From positions 3,840,409 to 3,904,408 of the forward strand of contig BCHX01000005.1 of assembly GCA_001599755.1 (NCBI GenBank): a DNA stretch of 64,000 nt, read 5' to 3'. This document shows, piece by piece, positions 11,390 to 23,657 of the stretch. Position numbers and translations under genes: made by a program. The first letter of the stretch is position 1. Each line of letters begins with the position of its first letter. Under the pieces are notes generated by a model that did not search any database, had not been told where the DNA came from, and saw nothing but the letters and a program-made list of their open reading frames with translations. The stretch comes from Gliomastix tumulicola. Taxonomy: Eukaryota; Ascomycota; Sordariomycetes; Hypocreales; Bionectriaceae.

Positions 11390-13279
11390 ATGGCAGACTC
11401 CAAGCAAGGGCCAGACGCCTCCGTCCAGTCGGCCTCCTCCCCCTCCATCAGCGCTTCGTCCACGTCGCAGAATCACAACGACGCTGCCGGTGAACCCCCT
11501 CCCACACAGAACAAGGACGGTGTCACGCTCTTCCGTCTCGGCGAGGCGATCCAGGATGGCGATGCGGCCAATCTCGCAGGTGTCGACGGCTTCGATGTCG
11601 AGCGGATGCGTGACCGGACGCTGCTCACGGCCGACGAGGAGAAGGCGCTGATGCGGAAGGTGGACTGGCGGATCATGACGATGTGCTCGCTGCTGTTCCT
11701 CATGAAGAACCTGGACTCGGACAACATCTCCAACGCTAGGATCATGAATCGGGGCACGGACCGAAACATCATGACGCAGCTGGGGATGACGTCGGATCAG
11801 TACAACTTGCTGAACGTGCTCTACTATGTACGAGACCTCTCGATCCCGGATGTTCTTTAGCAGAACAGCCTCGACTAACTAAACGACAGGTTCCGTACAT
11901 TGTGTTCGAGGCTCCTTCGAACTTGCTGCTGAAGAGGTTCAAGCCCAGCACTTGGCAGTCCAGAATCATGATCATGTGGGGCATTGCCTTGCTCTGCCAC
12001 GTCCCTGTGAAGAACAAGGAGGGCATCTACGCCACGCGATTCTTGCTCGGATTGGTACGTCTTCGGCTTCTCGCATGCTTCCTCTTATCTCGACAAGTGA
12101 GCTGACCTTTCACTCTCTAGTTCGAGGCTGGCATGTTCCCTGGGGTTATTCTGCAGATGACCTACTGGTATCGTCCCGACGAGATGTCTATTCGTCTCCT
12201 CTACTTCTGTATGTCATACAGCGACTGCTTATGCAAGACCAGATTATCGCGGTAACTAACAGGTGATAGATGTCCTTGGAAACCTCTCAGGCATCTTCAG
12301 TGGTATCCTGGCGTTCGCCTTCGATACAGTGTCTGGCTCTCGTGGCCTCTCCGGGTGGCAGTGGCTATTCCTCGTCGAGGGGCTCCTCACACTCGTGCTA
12401 GGCGTTGCAGTCAAGTTCCTGCTTCCTGACTGTGAGTCTCCAACACTTTCTTCCAAAGCATGAATGCCTTCTAATAACGTAACTCTAGTCCCACCCACCG
12501 CCAAGTGGCTCTCAGAGAAGGAAAAGGCCTTCATCCAAGCCCGTCTCCCGCCCAACGCCCCTCGCGCGGCCGAGGAGAACTTCAACTTCCGCGAGATCAT
12601 CGACACGCTCAAGGACCGTCGTCTCTGGCTCTTCACCCTCATCTGGGCTACGTTCACCGTCGGAACCTCAGGTGTCCGTTTCTACCAGCCTACTGTCATC
12701 GCCAACCTCGGTTTCACCACCATTGCCCGTGCTCAGCTTCTCAACCTGCCCATCTCCATCCTCTCACTCGTCGTCATCGGCGTGACGGGTTTCTTCGCCG
12801 ACAACGGCAAACTACCACGGCCAGTATATCCCCTAGGCGTATTCTGCGTCGTCCTAGCCTGCTACGGCGTGCTCGTCGTCTACCCCTCCAACGCTGCCGT
12901 CTACGCTGCCACGCTCATCGGCAACGCCTTCACCGCCGCCTTCTTCCCCCTCATGTGGCCCTGGCGCGTCCAGACGACGTCCCGCGCCACGGGCTCGGCC
13001 TTTGGCATCGGCTTCGTCAACAGCTACGGCCAGATCGGCGGCGCCATCGGCCCGCAGATTTTCCGCCAGAAGTACGCGCCCCGGTACAGGGAGAGCTTCG
13101 CGAGCGCCATGGGACTCGTAGGGATGTGCATGCTGACGACGCTGACGACGTGGTGGGTGACAAGGCATACGGAGAGGGATACGCGGAAGCTCAAGAGGGC
13201 GAGGGTCGAGGCGCAGAAGAAGGGGTTGACGGTGCTGGACGATGTCGTCGATCGTGACTTGAGGGCGCGGGATGCCTGA
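11390..13279 (+). CDS. MFS anion:cation symporter (allantoate permease / Dal5-like family)
   Basis: Five exons (11390-11827, 11890-12054, 12121-12208, 12270-12431, 12489-13279) with introns of 57-66 nt in consistent phases give about 547 aa. A hydrophilic cytosolic N-terminus of about 80 residues precedes the family signature EEKALMRKVDWRIM and the first membrane helix. Twelve membrane segments in two bundles follow, with the family-typical motifs LNVLYYVPYIVFE, ATRFLLGLFEAG and GWQWLFLVEG. The family imports carboxylated small molecules such as allantoate, nicotinate, pantothenate or biotin. The in-frame ATG 69 nt upstream is less likely because it adds an unrelated stretch. It lies head-to-head with an oxygenase and tail-to-tail with a regulator, so it may supply that pathway. 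Confidence 0.92.
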
Positions 13280-13443
13280 GGTCTTAGTACTTCGAGGCAC
13301 GACTTGACAGCGTTGCAGGCATGGCGCGGCGTGTTGTCGTTATTATAGACAGGTTGCAAATTTCATTAATATCTTGAAGAGACCGTATAAAACTCATGGA
13401 TTTCCCATTGCTGTGCCTCCTTGGTATCATGTCGAAATTTTTA

Positions 13444-15200
13444 TCATGATTCATTCGCGAGGCGATTTCTCTCCAGGGCCTGCTCCCATATCTTCTGCCC
13501 TCGTCGATCAAATGCAGACGGTATCCAGAGCAATGATATCAGCTGCGCCCTAACATCTTCCCAGCTCTCTTCTGATCCATGAGTAATGCAATGATCTGCT
13601 ATGAACTTCACACACCGCTCTCGCAACGGGCTCCGAACCGATGAGGAGACACCACCCATCATTGCAGCCCAGCGGACTACACCCTGGACTGACTCCCAGT
13701 CGCCGGCGCTGACAGACACTTCAAGTTGGATCATCTCGAGTATATCCAGCATCTCGCCCGTAAGAGAGGTCTTGATCTCCGCCTGCTTGCTGAGCGTAGG
13801 GAATATGACCCGGTCGACGTAGAGCAGTCCTGCCAAGGCACTGATCTCAGTAAGATACCCATTCACACGCGACACCACGTCCGTCTCGTCCGAGGACGAC
13901 GAGTCCGGTCGCGGATACGTCTTGCTGAGCAGCTTGTGGCACGCCCAGTTGCAGTTATCGAACCAGACGCTGTAGTCCGTCACGACTTTCAGCCCGGCGC
14001 GGTGGACGTGCTCCAGGACGACGGAGCCTTCGGCGAGGACTGATATCATCCCACAGATTGAGCGGTTGATCTTGTACGGCGATGATCCTGGGCCTGAGCC
14101 TGCCGGCCGTCTAAAGTAGGAGCCGGCTTGGGTGAGCATCCCGATCGCTTCGTCGTCCGGCGACCAGACGCCGACGCGCCTCACAGGGCGGAGCGTCCAG
14201 GAGCACGGAATTCTCGGCGGTGCGTGATTCCGAGCGCCATATATCATATCGAGCCTACACAAGAAACATCACGAGAAGGCTTGTGTCAGTAGATGGGGGC
14301 ACACGGAAGAAAAAGGCAATGAAGGACCCGCGCGTAGCAGCTTACAAAGGCATCACCACCCCAAAGATATTCGAGTTGAACTTGTCGAGGCCATGCTGCT
14401 CGATAAGCCGAAATATCATCTCCATGTGCTCGCTCGCAAAGTTCACCCACGCATACACCTGCATATCCCGGAGCTTGGCGAGCTGCGTCATCGGCATCAC
14501 CTCGTCCTCGTCCCCCCCTTCCTCCGTCTCCTCATCCACGGGCGAGGAGACGTCGATGTCGTCGTGCACACCCAGCGTGAAGATGGTCATGAGGAGACTG
14601 TTGGAGACGGGCGCCGTGGGCTTCTTGAGGCGCATGTCGATCTCCCCGCGGAGATGCTCGAGGGCGAGGGCCTTGCTGCGCTGGCGGACGGCGACGAGGG
14701 GATCGCTGGAGTCGAGGGCGCCGCGGCGCTGGAGCTGGTAGTGCGAGGCGGCGCCGAAGATCTGCGCGTAGAAGACGGCGCTGGACTCCATGGAGTTTCT
14801 CATCCAGGCCTGGACGAAGCTGTCGCCCCAGGTGGCCCAGCTCCTGGTATATGCTGCAGACGAATGAGCAAGTTGTTGTTCATCTCAGAACGTTGGTTGG
14901 TCGGTCAGTAGTGTGTGAAACCCGCGTACCATAGTTGAGCATGAAGCGTTCCGCCTTGGACATCTGCAGCACGATGAGGGCATTGAACGGGTCCCAGCTC
15001 CGGGAGCTCGGTATTCGCTCCAGTCTCGGCGGTCCGTGATGATCGCGGCTCCTCGCCACTGCAGACGAGGGTGAAGTCACGGCCTGGCCATCTTTCGTCC
15101 TCCGCCCCTGTCCTTGTCCGTGCCGCGCCCGCCGGGATGACGGGCTTGCAGCCGATTCGTCGCGTGTGCCGTCCGGGAGAAGACTTGCCCACTGCTCCAT
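13444..15200 (-). CDS. Fungal_trans_2-type transcription regulator without visible zinc cluster
   Basis: Three exons read from the complement: 15200-14930, 14853-14346 and 14254-13444 (introns 76 and 91 nt, phases 1 and 2), giving about 529 aa. An in-frame ATG at 15293 would add 31 residues; I prefer 15200. A basic, disordered N-terminus (rich in Arg, Ser and Gln) leads into the family landmark WDPFNALIVLQMSKAE and an all-helical ligand-responsive regulatory region (ARSWATWGDSFVQ-like, here TRSWATWGDSF). No Cys6 DNA-binding cluster is visible, as in many members of this family. An extra upstream exon cannot be excluded. It converges on the permease gene with only 164 bp between stops and may control the oxygenase/permease group. 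Confidence 0.78.
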
Positions 15201-15293
15201 GAAGGGTGGGCGAGAGCTAGAGCAGGGTGTCGTTGACCATGTATATGTGTACACGACTGGCGGTGGAACGCCACGTGCAGGACTCGAAATCAA

Positions 15294-16831
15294 TCAAGTT
15301 GAGCGGATGTTGAGGATCATTCATCTGGAAGGGTCAAATCGCGAGCGGGGTGCACAAATAAATAAATGCCCTTTCCCCTGAGATTCCAGACGTTCTCCAG
15401 GGCCAAAAGTTCCCACTGGGGATGTCATTTACTGACTGGCCTAGTGCCAGGCTAACGCGTTAACAGCAGTCTGTACCGCGGACTAAGCCCTAACTCTACA
15501 AGCCAATCTCGACCACTCGCGCCCTTTCGCCAATCAAGAACCGAGTGAATCATGGGCTGTGGAGAGGGCCGTTGGAAGCCTCACGAGGGGTCGCCGCCTT
15601 GTCCGCTGTTTGACGTCCATGGATTCGGGGCCATCACGGCTCCGATTGTCGGGGTTGTTAGTGTAGGCTGGCCAGAGGTAGAAATCTACGGGACCTCGGC
15701 TGGCGTGGTCACAGCAGGACATGTGGTCTTGTCCAGTGCTGGGAGATACCACACCAGAGTGAAGTTTGCAGATGGGAGGCTGCGGGCCTTAGGATCAACC
15801 CAAATCCTATATTTAGATGCTCTTTACTGAGATCTCCGGGTCTTGTGTCCTCGCGCAGTCAGCCCTTTCGAGTTGGGTCGTCGGATGTCGCGCAAAAGAT
15901 GGGGGCTCGTATCGTCGTATTGCCTTCTGACGAGCTGAGCATTCCTCACCCTCACTGTGATCAGCGTATCCTGGCTGCCTTGGTATCCACCTCACTCATT
16001 CCCGGATCCTCATCCATGCCGACAGGATGGTTGTCTTCAGGATCCATGAGTTAAACATCAAGCATGGCAAGGCATTCTTCCATTCACAGCCTACTAGGCG
16101 TGTCCTTGGCAGTGATCTTCAGACCTTAATTACGTATCCTTTCTCGAAAACATGGTCCTACCGGAGGGGGCCATTCTACTCGCTTCTCACTTTGTAGGTT
16201 GTCTCCATTGATTATTTTATCTGGAAGGCCTTCACGTGAGCCTCGCCATGAGCTTGCTTCGTGTAATTCCAAGAAGGCAGCGAGTTCAACATGCCCGTAC
16301 TATTACTATTGTATTACTTTACTATGATTTAATAATCACAAACTGAGTTTGCGCCATAATATTCCCCTGAAGTTGCGGATCAGTTTCGCCGTCAACTAAG
16401 CCCGAGACTAGTGTAGGGTAGGTCAGACAGGCACCAAGCTGGGAATGCCTCGCCAGGCCACAAAGAACCGATCATCATTCAACAAAACTAAGCCATAAAA
16501 CAGTCATGAGAAATATTAATGGCATCTGATCATGATTCTGTTGCAAGACAAATGAGGGCAACATGGAGATATCCTCCGTAGACGCATCCGTAGCTAGCTA
16601 GTCGTAATGAAAGTTCGTTAAAATGAATGAAAACCAGTCCGTCCATGAGAGCCGCATAGGCCGGCATATCCCAAAGACCCTGATGATATAAAGACGTAAG
16701 TGTGCAGGCTAAACACTATATTACCCCAGTGCCTATTGTTATTCAAACCGGGCTGGCCCTTATCCGAGTTCCACTTCCCTGTATCCGTGTCGCTCTCCCC
16801 TTTTCTCACTCCCAGGCTGACATTCCTCAGC
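15294..16831. other. Intergenic, no supported gene
   Basis: About 1.5 kb. The 92-aa ORF at 15552-15830 has no family feature and was not accepted. An AT-rich stretch at 16290-16345 may belong to the 3' region of the zinc transporter gene. Confidence 0.55.
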
Positions 16832-18458
16832 TCATGCAAACGCTCCAATGATTGACATGCCAATTGCTGGTGGTAAACTGTGTTAGCCGGGGAACATGAT
16901 CACAAGTTCACTGGTTACTCGTAAGAAACTTACCTCCCAGAAGCACCCACAAGAACGCCTGAATCCTCTTGCTCTTAGTCAGAACGGTCATCGCTTCCTC
17001 AGACAAAAAGTCCTCAGCGAGAAGATTGACAAGTGCAGCGTAAATCAGGAGACCGGATGACCTGCGTGTAGGATGTGTCAGTGACTGAATTTTGTTTGAG
17101 CATATCATTTCTGGATGCACGTACATGGCGTTGAAAACCCCGACAGTGATGAGACCGTACGCACTCTCCGGGTCGTACGTCTCACGAGTAGCAAGACCAA
17201 TCGCCTGGCCAATGGGACAAGTCATTCCAAAAGCAGCGACCAGCACCCAGGGGCGAATACTCTTGCTCGGATAGGGAACGCTCGCGATGCGAGAGCCAAG
17301 ACCAACACCCTCGAACATCTGATGGAACACAATCGCCGTGAGGAGCACGATGAACCCGTCAGACGTGATGGAGATGGTGATGCCGACAAAGATGGAGTGG
17401 AACAGGATACCGCCCTCGAGGAGCGAGATGTGCATGTTCATCTTGCGCAGCAGCTGGGGGTCGGCAGGCTGCTCCGCCTCCTCCCTGTCCTCCAGCAGCG
17501 TCACGTCCGAGTCAAACGTCGACACCTTCTTCAGGTCGTACCCGTACTCCTCGTCCCGCTGGGCGACGGGCGTGTAGTACTGCTTGATCATGTTGATGGT
17601 CTCGATGCGCTGGCGGATGTACTGCTCGTAGAAGACGACGAACCAGGCGGGCATGGGCTCGCCCGAGACGGCGGACACCTGGAGGAAGTTCTCCTCGAGC
17701 TGGACCTGCTCCTGCTTGGCGGCGAGGGCGACGGACTCGGGGCTCGGCGCGGCGGGGACCTGCCTCTTGTACTCGGGCTGGTGACTGGTCTTTTCCTTGT
17801 AGGTGGGGCCCTTGTGGTCGTGGTTGTGCTGGTGGTGGTGATGGGTGTCATGGGGCGCAGACTGGCCGGTTGGGCCGCCGTGGGAGTGGCCGCCGACTTT
17901 GGCGGTGAGGTACATCTCGATGACGAAGAGCATGAACATCGAGGCCATCATGATGACGCCGGCGAGGGCAGGGTACGTATCGGTGAAGAACTCGGGCAGG
18001 CATGGCTCGGTCAGGCTACCAAAGGCAACAGGGAGAAGCTACATGAGTGTCAGCACTCTAGACTACCAGTGAGGTCTTCCGCTTACATACGTGAACAAAA
18101 GCAGTTGCTACAAGAACACCTGTGCCAAAGTGCTTGCATGCAAAGAAGACTGGCGCTGGGACCTTGAGCCAACTGAACTTCTTTGCAGCGACGGGGAACC
18201 CGGCTCCTGAGGGATGTGTTAGCATCGTTTACCAACTGATCTCAGTAGGGGTGGCGAGTATTACCGAATAGTGAGGCACCCAGAACAATGACTGTGAGGA
18301 GCATTAGCACACGAATCCCTTCGGACAAGAAAGATCAACCAACGTCTGGAAAAGGGAGTTCACTTACAGACTGCGGCAATATGAAGAGGAAGATCATAAT
18401 CATCCTCGCTAGCTGCGCCGCCTCCGCACTGAGGCCTGGCGTCCTCCGGGGACGACAT
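16832..18458 (-). CDS. ZIP-family zinc/iron transporter
   Basis: Six exons from the complement: 18458-18368, 18291-18265, 18206-18091, 18038-17125, 17061-16934 and 16866-16832, giving 436 aa. Exon 2 is only 27 nt. All phases close, and the last splice gives the typical ZIP ending AIGMSIIGAFA. The protein begins MSSPEDARPQCGGG, then enters three membrane helices (GTGVLVATAFVHLLP in the second region). A large cytosolic loop rich in His and Asp near 17810-17900 probably binds zinc. Helices IV-V hold the metal-site motifs HSIFVGI and HQMFEG, and the last helices are short. It imports divalent metal across the plasma membrane or an organelle membrane. Neighbours do not add to the assignment. Confidence 0.93.
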
Positions 18459-20737
18459 CGTGACGGTGAGGAAGGAAAGATCGTGACTATCACACTTGTC
18501 GCGAACGAAAGTATATCATCAAATGGCCTGGTTTCCAGCGGTGTCCAGCATCCGGACCACAAACTTGAAGCGAAGGGAAAGTCAAATACCGACCAGCGGC
18601 GAGAAGCAAAGAAAGACAGGACAGCACGACCGGGTCGGAAGTCCGTCGAAGAAGCGAAGAGAGAAGACGAGAAAAACTGGAAGAAGAAAAAGAATAGAAA
18701 AACACAGGAATAGAAAAAACAAACAGAAATAAACAGCAAGGAAAAGAAAACAGACAGAAAGTGGGAAAGAAAAGAAACAAACGATCCGATAAAAGGAAAT
18801 CTCAAGGGCCAGCCTGAGGAGAGAATAGAAGAGTAGAATGAATATTTCGCCTTGGCACAGTCTTATAAGATTGATAATTCGGAGTCGCGAAAATGACTTT
18901 CTCTACTATTGATACAAGAAACGGCCGATCTAGACCCCAGACCGACACGGAGACGGAGGTGAAAGGCAGGGGTGCCGGCGTCGAGTAGGAGAAGCAAAGA
19001 AAAAGGGGTGGCGCGAGGACGATCTACGGTTGAGACTGGTTGACTGGGAAGATCGCACCAGCATGTTGAGGGCTAGTGCGTCTCATCAGCGATCAGCGGG
19101 TGGCGGGCATCCGGACGCGTCAGTTTACTGAGGTATCTCGCAGACGGCACAGTACTGGCGGTGCGGTGGGAAAGAAAGTGTGAGCTGCCCCCTCTTCAGC
19201 CGGCACCAGTGTCGAAAGGAGATTTACCATCTGTGTGCATCGATTTTGACACGAGCCTACAGGTAAGCTTAACCCGGATAAAGAAGCGAGCTAAGGGAGG
19301 GAGAGCGCCCGAGCCAATGGCAGAGCGCCAATCCTTGACCGTCTTAACGTGCATGACACTAATCATACAGTCCTGACACGTCCAGCTGCGTCCGGAGGGT
19401 GGGAGTACCGGGCGGTCCCTGACGGAACTTTTTTCTCATGCTGGAGCGCCCCCCGCCTGCAAGGACCCCGGACGAGTGCTCAGGCCTCCGTGGAAGATCA
19501 AAGCTTGATCCGTGGACAGGCGGTCCAACTGCCGTGTGTCTGGGACTCTGGGGCTGACTCGAGCCAAGTCTCAGCTTGTGCGTGTGGGGGCAACCTCCGG
19601 GTGTCAAGAATGGCGATCCCGCGTTTCAATAGCTGGGGTAATAACGGGGTTACAGGCCCTTCGCGCCCCGGGATATTAATCAGACTGGCTATCTGACGTG
19701 CGGTGGCCATTTTTTGTGCCATTTTCCCCATCCCTGGACGCGTCGTCGCCACCGTGCGGTCGTCTCACCAAGAATAGATACCCTGAGGGAGGCTGCTAGA
19801 ATTGGGATTACCGCGCACCACGGACCACTGCAACGACACAATATTATGACACTGGTGAACCACGAACAGAGTCGCGTTTCGTGCTATAACACACTGTTCC
19901 ACAATCCTTGGTTCGTCGGTGCCGTTATCGCGGTAGTATCAATCATTTTGTAGGCTCCTCCAGCGTCAATCCCTTCCTGCTTGCGAGATCTAAAAGCTGC
20001 CATCATCCCTCTGTGTTGGAAACAGAGGCGTTTAGGGGCTTCCGATGCGGGAGAGTCTCGGGTGCTCCCTCTCGAGGTTCCTTCCACTCTCGGCTGGATT
20101 GCACATTATATGACGGAGGCCTACGACGGGTGCCTCACCACTGACGATATGGACATCTGCTGTGTGCCGCCGAGAGCCTTTGACAGCTTTGAGGAAGAAC
20201 CTAGCCCAAAAGGTGTGTTGGAAGTGAACCGGAGAAATTTCACGCCCAGATAATGGAGGCCCGTACGACTTGGGATACAGGCTTCAGCTCTCCAGATAAA
20301 TGGTAGCTTAGAGCTCACCAGTAACTCTGAATGTTCAATCTAGGCGTTGGAGTTCGTTGTTTTTTCTGATTCCTATCCCCCCACTACGAACTCTGTGGCT
20401 GCGTTCAAGTGTCGTAGGTCCTGGCAGGTGAGGCTTGCTACTTGCTAGCTACGCTCTTTTAACTTGCCTTTCTATAAGCCTCTAACCTCCTGCTGGGCAT
20501 TGAGCGTTGACTCACTGAGGAGAAAGGCTTGGGGAGATTGTTCTCCTACTACATGGCTTGATCAAATCCTCACATCTTTGCTCTCTAATATTTCCTCCCT
20601 TCTCCAGCTACTCTCTATCTTTTGTTCGTTTTAATTCGACATATTTTATCCGACACATAGTTATTGCCTTCAAATCATACACGTTTCACATGGCAAGAAC
20701 GTATGAAAGCCTGAAACTGACTCACCACACAGTAGCC
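18459..20737. other. Long intergenic region, no supported gene
   Basis: About 2.3 kb. The part next to the ZIP gene is a purine-rich plus strand. The remainder has only scattered short ORFs, such as 115 aa at 19349-19696 without recognisable features. No tRNA or repeat was recognised. Confidence 0.5.
18560..18780 (-). promoter_or_regulatory. Polypyrimidine tract upstream of the ZIP gene
   Basis: The minus strand is strongly CT-rich for about 220 nt, starting about 100 nt upstream of the ZIP start codon. CT-rich blocks are common in promoters and leaders of filamentous fungi and often precede the transcription start. No specific factor site is claimed. Confidence 0.4.
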
Positions 20738-21371
20738 ATGGGTGCATCTGATAACAGAGGCTTCCCTGCCTTCGCCAACCTCCCTAAGGAGCTGCGAGAC
20801 CCGACATGGAGCTTTGCCATACTGATTCTTCGCTCTGCGCGACCGTGCTTGGGATTTAATTAACATACGTTGGGAAGGCGATCATTCTCATGGAGGGATC
20901 TGCCGCTCTTTTACCGCCCTGTATCCCCCGGATGGCGAGGGCGGACAGGCGCTGGGCATGAATGACTGCGCGCACGAAGGCAATCACTCAGCCTACCCCG
21001 CAGTCAGTGGTCTTTGGGATGCCTGCCGAGAATCAAAGGAGACCCTGAGCACGCACTTCAAGCGTACTTTCCGGGAGCGATTCGAGAAGGCAGACTCGGG
21101 CGCGGTCACGATGGTCTTGTCCGGGGATGTTGCTGGACGGTGGTGCATCACGGCGACAACTGGGATAGATACCATGCATATCTCGACCAACAGTCTTGTG
21201 GACGCCCATGGCTTCAATATGCCCTTCCTCGAGTATTTCTTCTCGAGGGGACCGGGGATAGTAACACGTAATTTTGGCGTGGACTACGAGCCCGGATGCG
21301 TCGAGGAGCTCCGTAACGATTGTCGACCCCAGGATCTTGACCACCCAGGGAACGCGTTGCTGATCATATAG
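20738..21371 (+). pseudogene. 2EXR-domain-like gene with a broken frame
   Basis: The ATG at 20738 opens a frame carrying the 2EXR-type start (FPAFANLPKELRDPTWSFA), then stops at 20863. The matching continuation is in another frame from about 20826: FFALRDRAW..., then NHSAYPAVSGLWDACRESKE, running to a stop at 21371. The SGLWDACRES block is the second landmark of this fungal family (LPxELR ... LWxACxESR). No GT...AG pair with the right phases joins the halves, so a one-base frameshift is the simplest reading. Expected length would be about 210 aa. A sequencing error is possible. Function of 2EXR proteins is unknown. Confidence 0.5.
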
Positions 21372-22292
21372 CAGATTACTTCTTGAGTCGTATCTATTAT
21401 CTGAAGCCCGATATTGTTCGCTGGCGCATTGGAGATTGGCGGGAACGCTTCTCGCATCTTCCGCTTACCAAGGCAGCCCGCCCCCCTTGGCGATGAAAGT
21501 GGGCGGTGGCTGTGCCTGCTGGCCTGCAGCACGCGACATGCATGCCGCGAATAGCAGCCAAGGATTCCCATTCAGCTGACCCCAAATCTGCAAGCCATAG
21601 GGTCTAAGCGCGGGACGGGACGCCTAAACCCACACGTTACGGCGTCATAAATCGTGCTCGATAATGGCAGATAGCTGCCTGATGGTTCGCCTTATGGAGG
21701 GCGCACGCCTATATATGAGCTTCACGCCCGCCCATTCACGTAGCCCTTCCCCCCCCCCCCCCCGGGCGATCCGTTATACTCTTCCTGGCCTTTTGCTACG
21801 AAATTTGAACATGATTGCCTGTCCAACGGCCCGAACTTGGCGGACCACGCACTCATGGCCCGACAATCCCCAACCGCGCCCGATATCACCCAAGACGTCC
21901 AGATTCTGGGCTTATGCCGGAAAAGTGCACACCGTCGACACACGAGCTAGACTCTGGGACATTGACGGCCATCACGGGAAGGGAGATGAAGCGCTTAATG
22001 ATAGCGATTTACGAAAGCGATTGGCAGATCTGGTTGGTTACACTGGTGAGGCGTCTGATTTGGGGGAGCGCAAGAGCTAATGGGGGGATTTGTTTTGAGC
22101 CATAGGGAGCGTTCTGGAGGAAGCCTGGTATGGGCGCCGAGAGGGAAAAGCCCGGCGCGTCTCCTCGCCCGAAGTTCGTTCTGATGTAAGTTCAGCGCGG
22201 GCAGGGATAAGCAGCCATGCGATGACCTGATTTACTGGACCACATTTTTATGTGTGAACGTGGCTCAGATCTTTCCACGACCACGTGGAAGT
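21372..22292. other. Intergenic / unresolved 5' region of the CorA-like gene
   Basis: No clear exon. The frame of the next gene stays open upstream to 22185, and an additional upstream exon may lie here. A 15-nt C run is at 21749-21763. Confidence 0.4.
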
Positions 22293-23657
22293 ATGACTTG
22301 GGCTTTTGCTGACCGTCAAAGTACTGTCGGTGGCGACCCTTCGTGTAATAAGAACTCCATGAGGATCTGCCCGGATACGCTGCAGTGGGTGATGAACATA
22401 GCTGGAGTAGACGCAAGAAGGAGCGAGAAATTCCTTCAGACGACAGTCCCCGTCAACTACACACAGCTCCACTACAGCGACGACAGAGATGTCCCTACAT
22501 CGATTAGTGAGTGCCTTTGAACCTTTGCAGAGCTAGGATAAGCTCACTGATATCATCACATCAAGCTCTCTTCTTCCGTTGCCCCAGGATGAGCAACTGT
22601 CTCCTCGGCGTCGTGAGGATCGATTTCTCCACGCTCGACTGCTTCGCCTTCGTCGCCTCCTACCTCGACGAGGACATACGCGACATCCAGTCCCGCTGCG
22701 CCGCCAGCATCTCCGCCCTCCGCGAACACCCCCTCGCCCTGCTGCCTGTCGTCCTGGAGCATCGCTTCCTCCGCTGGACGCACTGGTTCGCCGGCCTGTG
22801 GCGCGACATCGTCGAGATGGAGACGTCGAACGAGATGACGCACCCGCGATGGCGCGCCCACGAGATGGGCGAGGAGCGCCGGCGGTACCTGGCGGACGCG
22901 GACAACATGCTCCGGCAGCTGCACGCCACGAATATCGAGCTGTGCCACAGCCACACCGTCATGGCTTCTGCCCTCCGCCTCGGCGATTTCTGCCTCGAAG
23001 CTCTCCAGAGGATGGAGGACGGACGAGCCGGTTTGGGAATGCCGAGGATGGGGGTAAGGGCGAAGGTCCGGCTAGAAGAGGACATCGAGGGAACGGTGGT
23101 GAGACTCCGGGCGATGGGGGACAGACTGGATGAGCTGACGGCCCGTTTAAATGGGCAGATCAATGTGGTGAGTTTCGGGGACCTCTCAAGGTGAGAGAGA
23201 GAGAGAGAGAGACACTGGAGTTGTGCTGACTGAACACGACCCCAAGTCGTATAACCTTATCGCACAGAAGGACAGCAAGACCAACTTCGCGATTGCCAAA
23301 CTGCAGGCCCACGACAGTAGGACTGTCAAAGCCATCGCTGTACTGACCTTACTCTTCCTACCAACCACCTTGCTTGCGGTAGGTTAGCAAACGAAGGGCC
23401 CCCTGTGCCCATTTTCACCCGTGCGCGCGCGCGTCGCGGACGCTGACTCTCGTACTTCACAGACACTCTGGACGACGAATCTTTTCGAGTTCAAGGGGGA
23501 CAAGAACTGGCATGCGTTCCTCATTTCGTCTCTCCTTCTCACCTTGGTGGTGTTTGTCTGCTGGTCCGCTTACGGCTATGTCTCTCGGAAGAGGGACGAC
23601 GCACGCTGGCCATTGGCCGCCACCTCGAATACTTTGAGCTTCGCAGGCGGTGCGTGA
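22293..23657 (+). CDS. CorA-like two-helix membrane protein
   Basis: Exons 22293-22506, 22566-23167, 23247-23378 and 23463-23657 (introns 59, 79 and 84 nt) give 380 aa from the first in-frame ATG; the true 5' end may be further upstream. The C-terminus has the fungal CorA-like arrangement: a long helix ending in NLIAQKDSKTNFAIA, membrane helix AIAVLTLLFLPTTLLA, a short acidic loop (TTNLFEFKGDKNW) and a second helix AFLISSLLLTLVVFVCW. The GMN selectivity motif of true Mg channels is absent, so ion transport is not certain. The cytosolic part is alpha-helical, including RLDELTARLNGQIN before the membrane. Intron 2 contains a (GA)10 repeat at 23193-23212. Many such proteins in fungi have no known function. 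Confidence 0.75.

Noticed and set aside
15552..15830. 92-aa ORF with several Gly/Val residues
   Set aside because: No homologous motif, no flanking signals, ordinary for random open frames at this GC content.
17115..18167. 350-aa plus-strand ORF over the ZIP gene
   Set aside because: It is antisense to a complete, motif-bearing transporter and is composed of repetitive charged residues.
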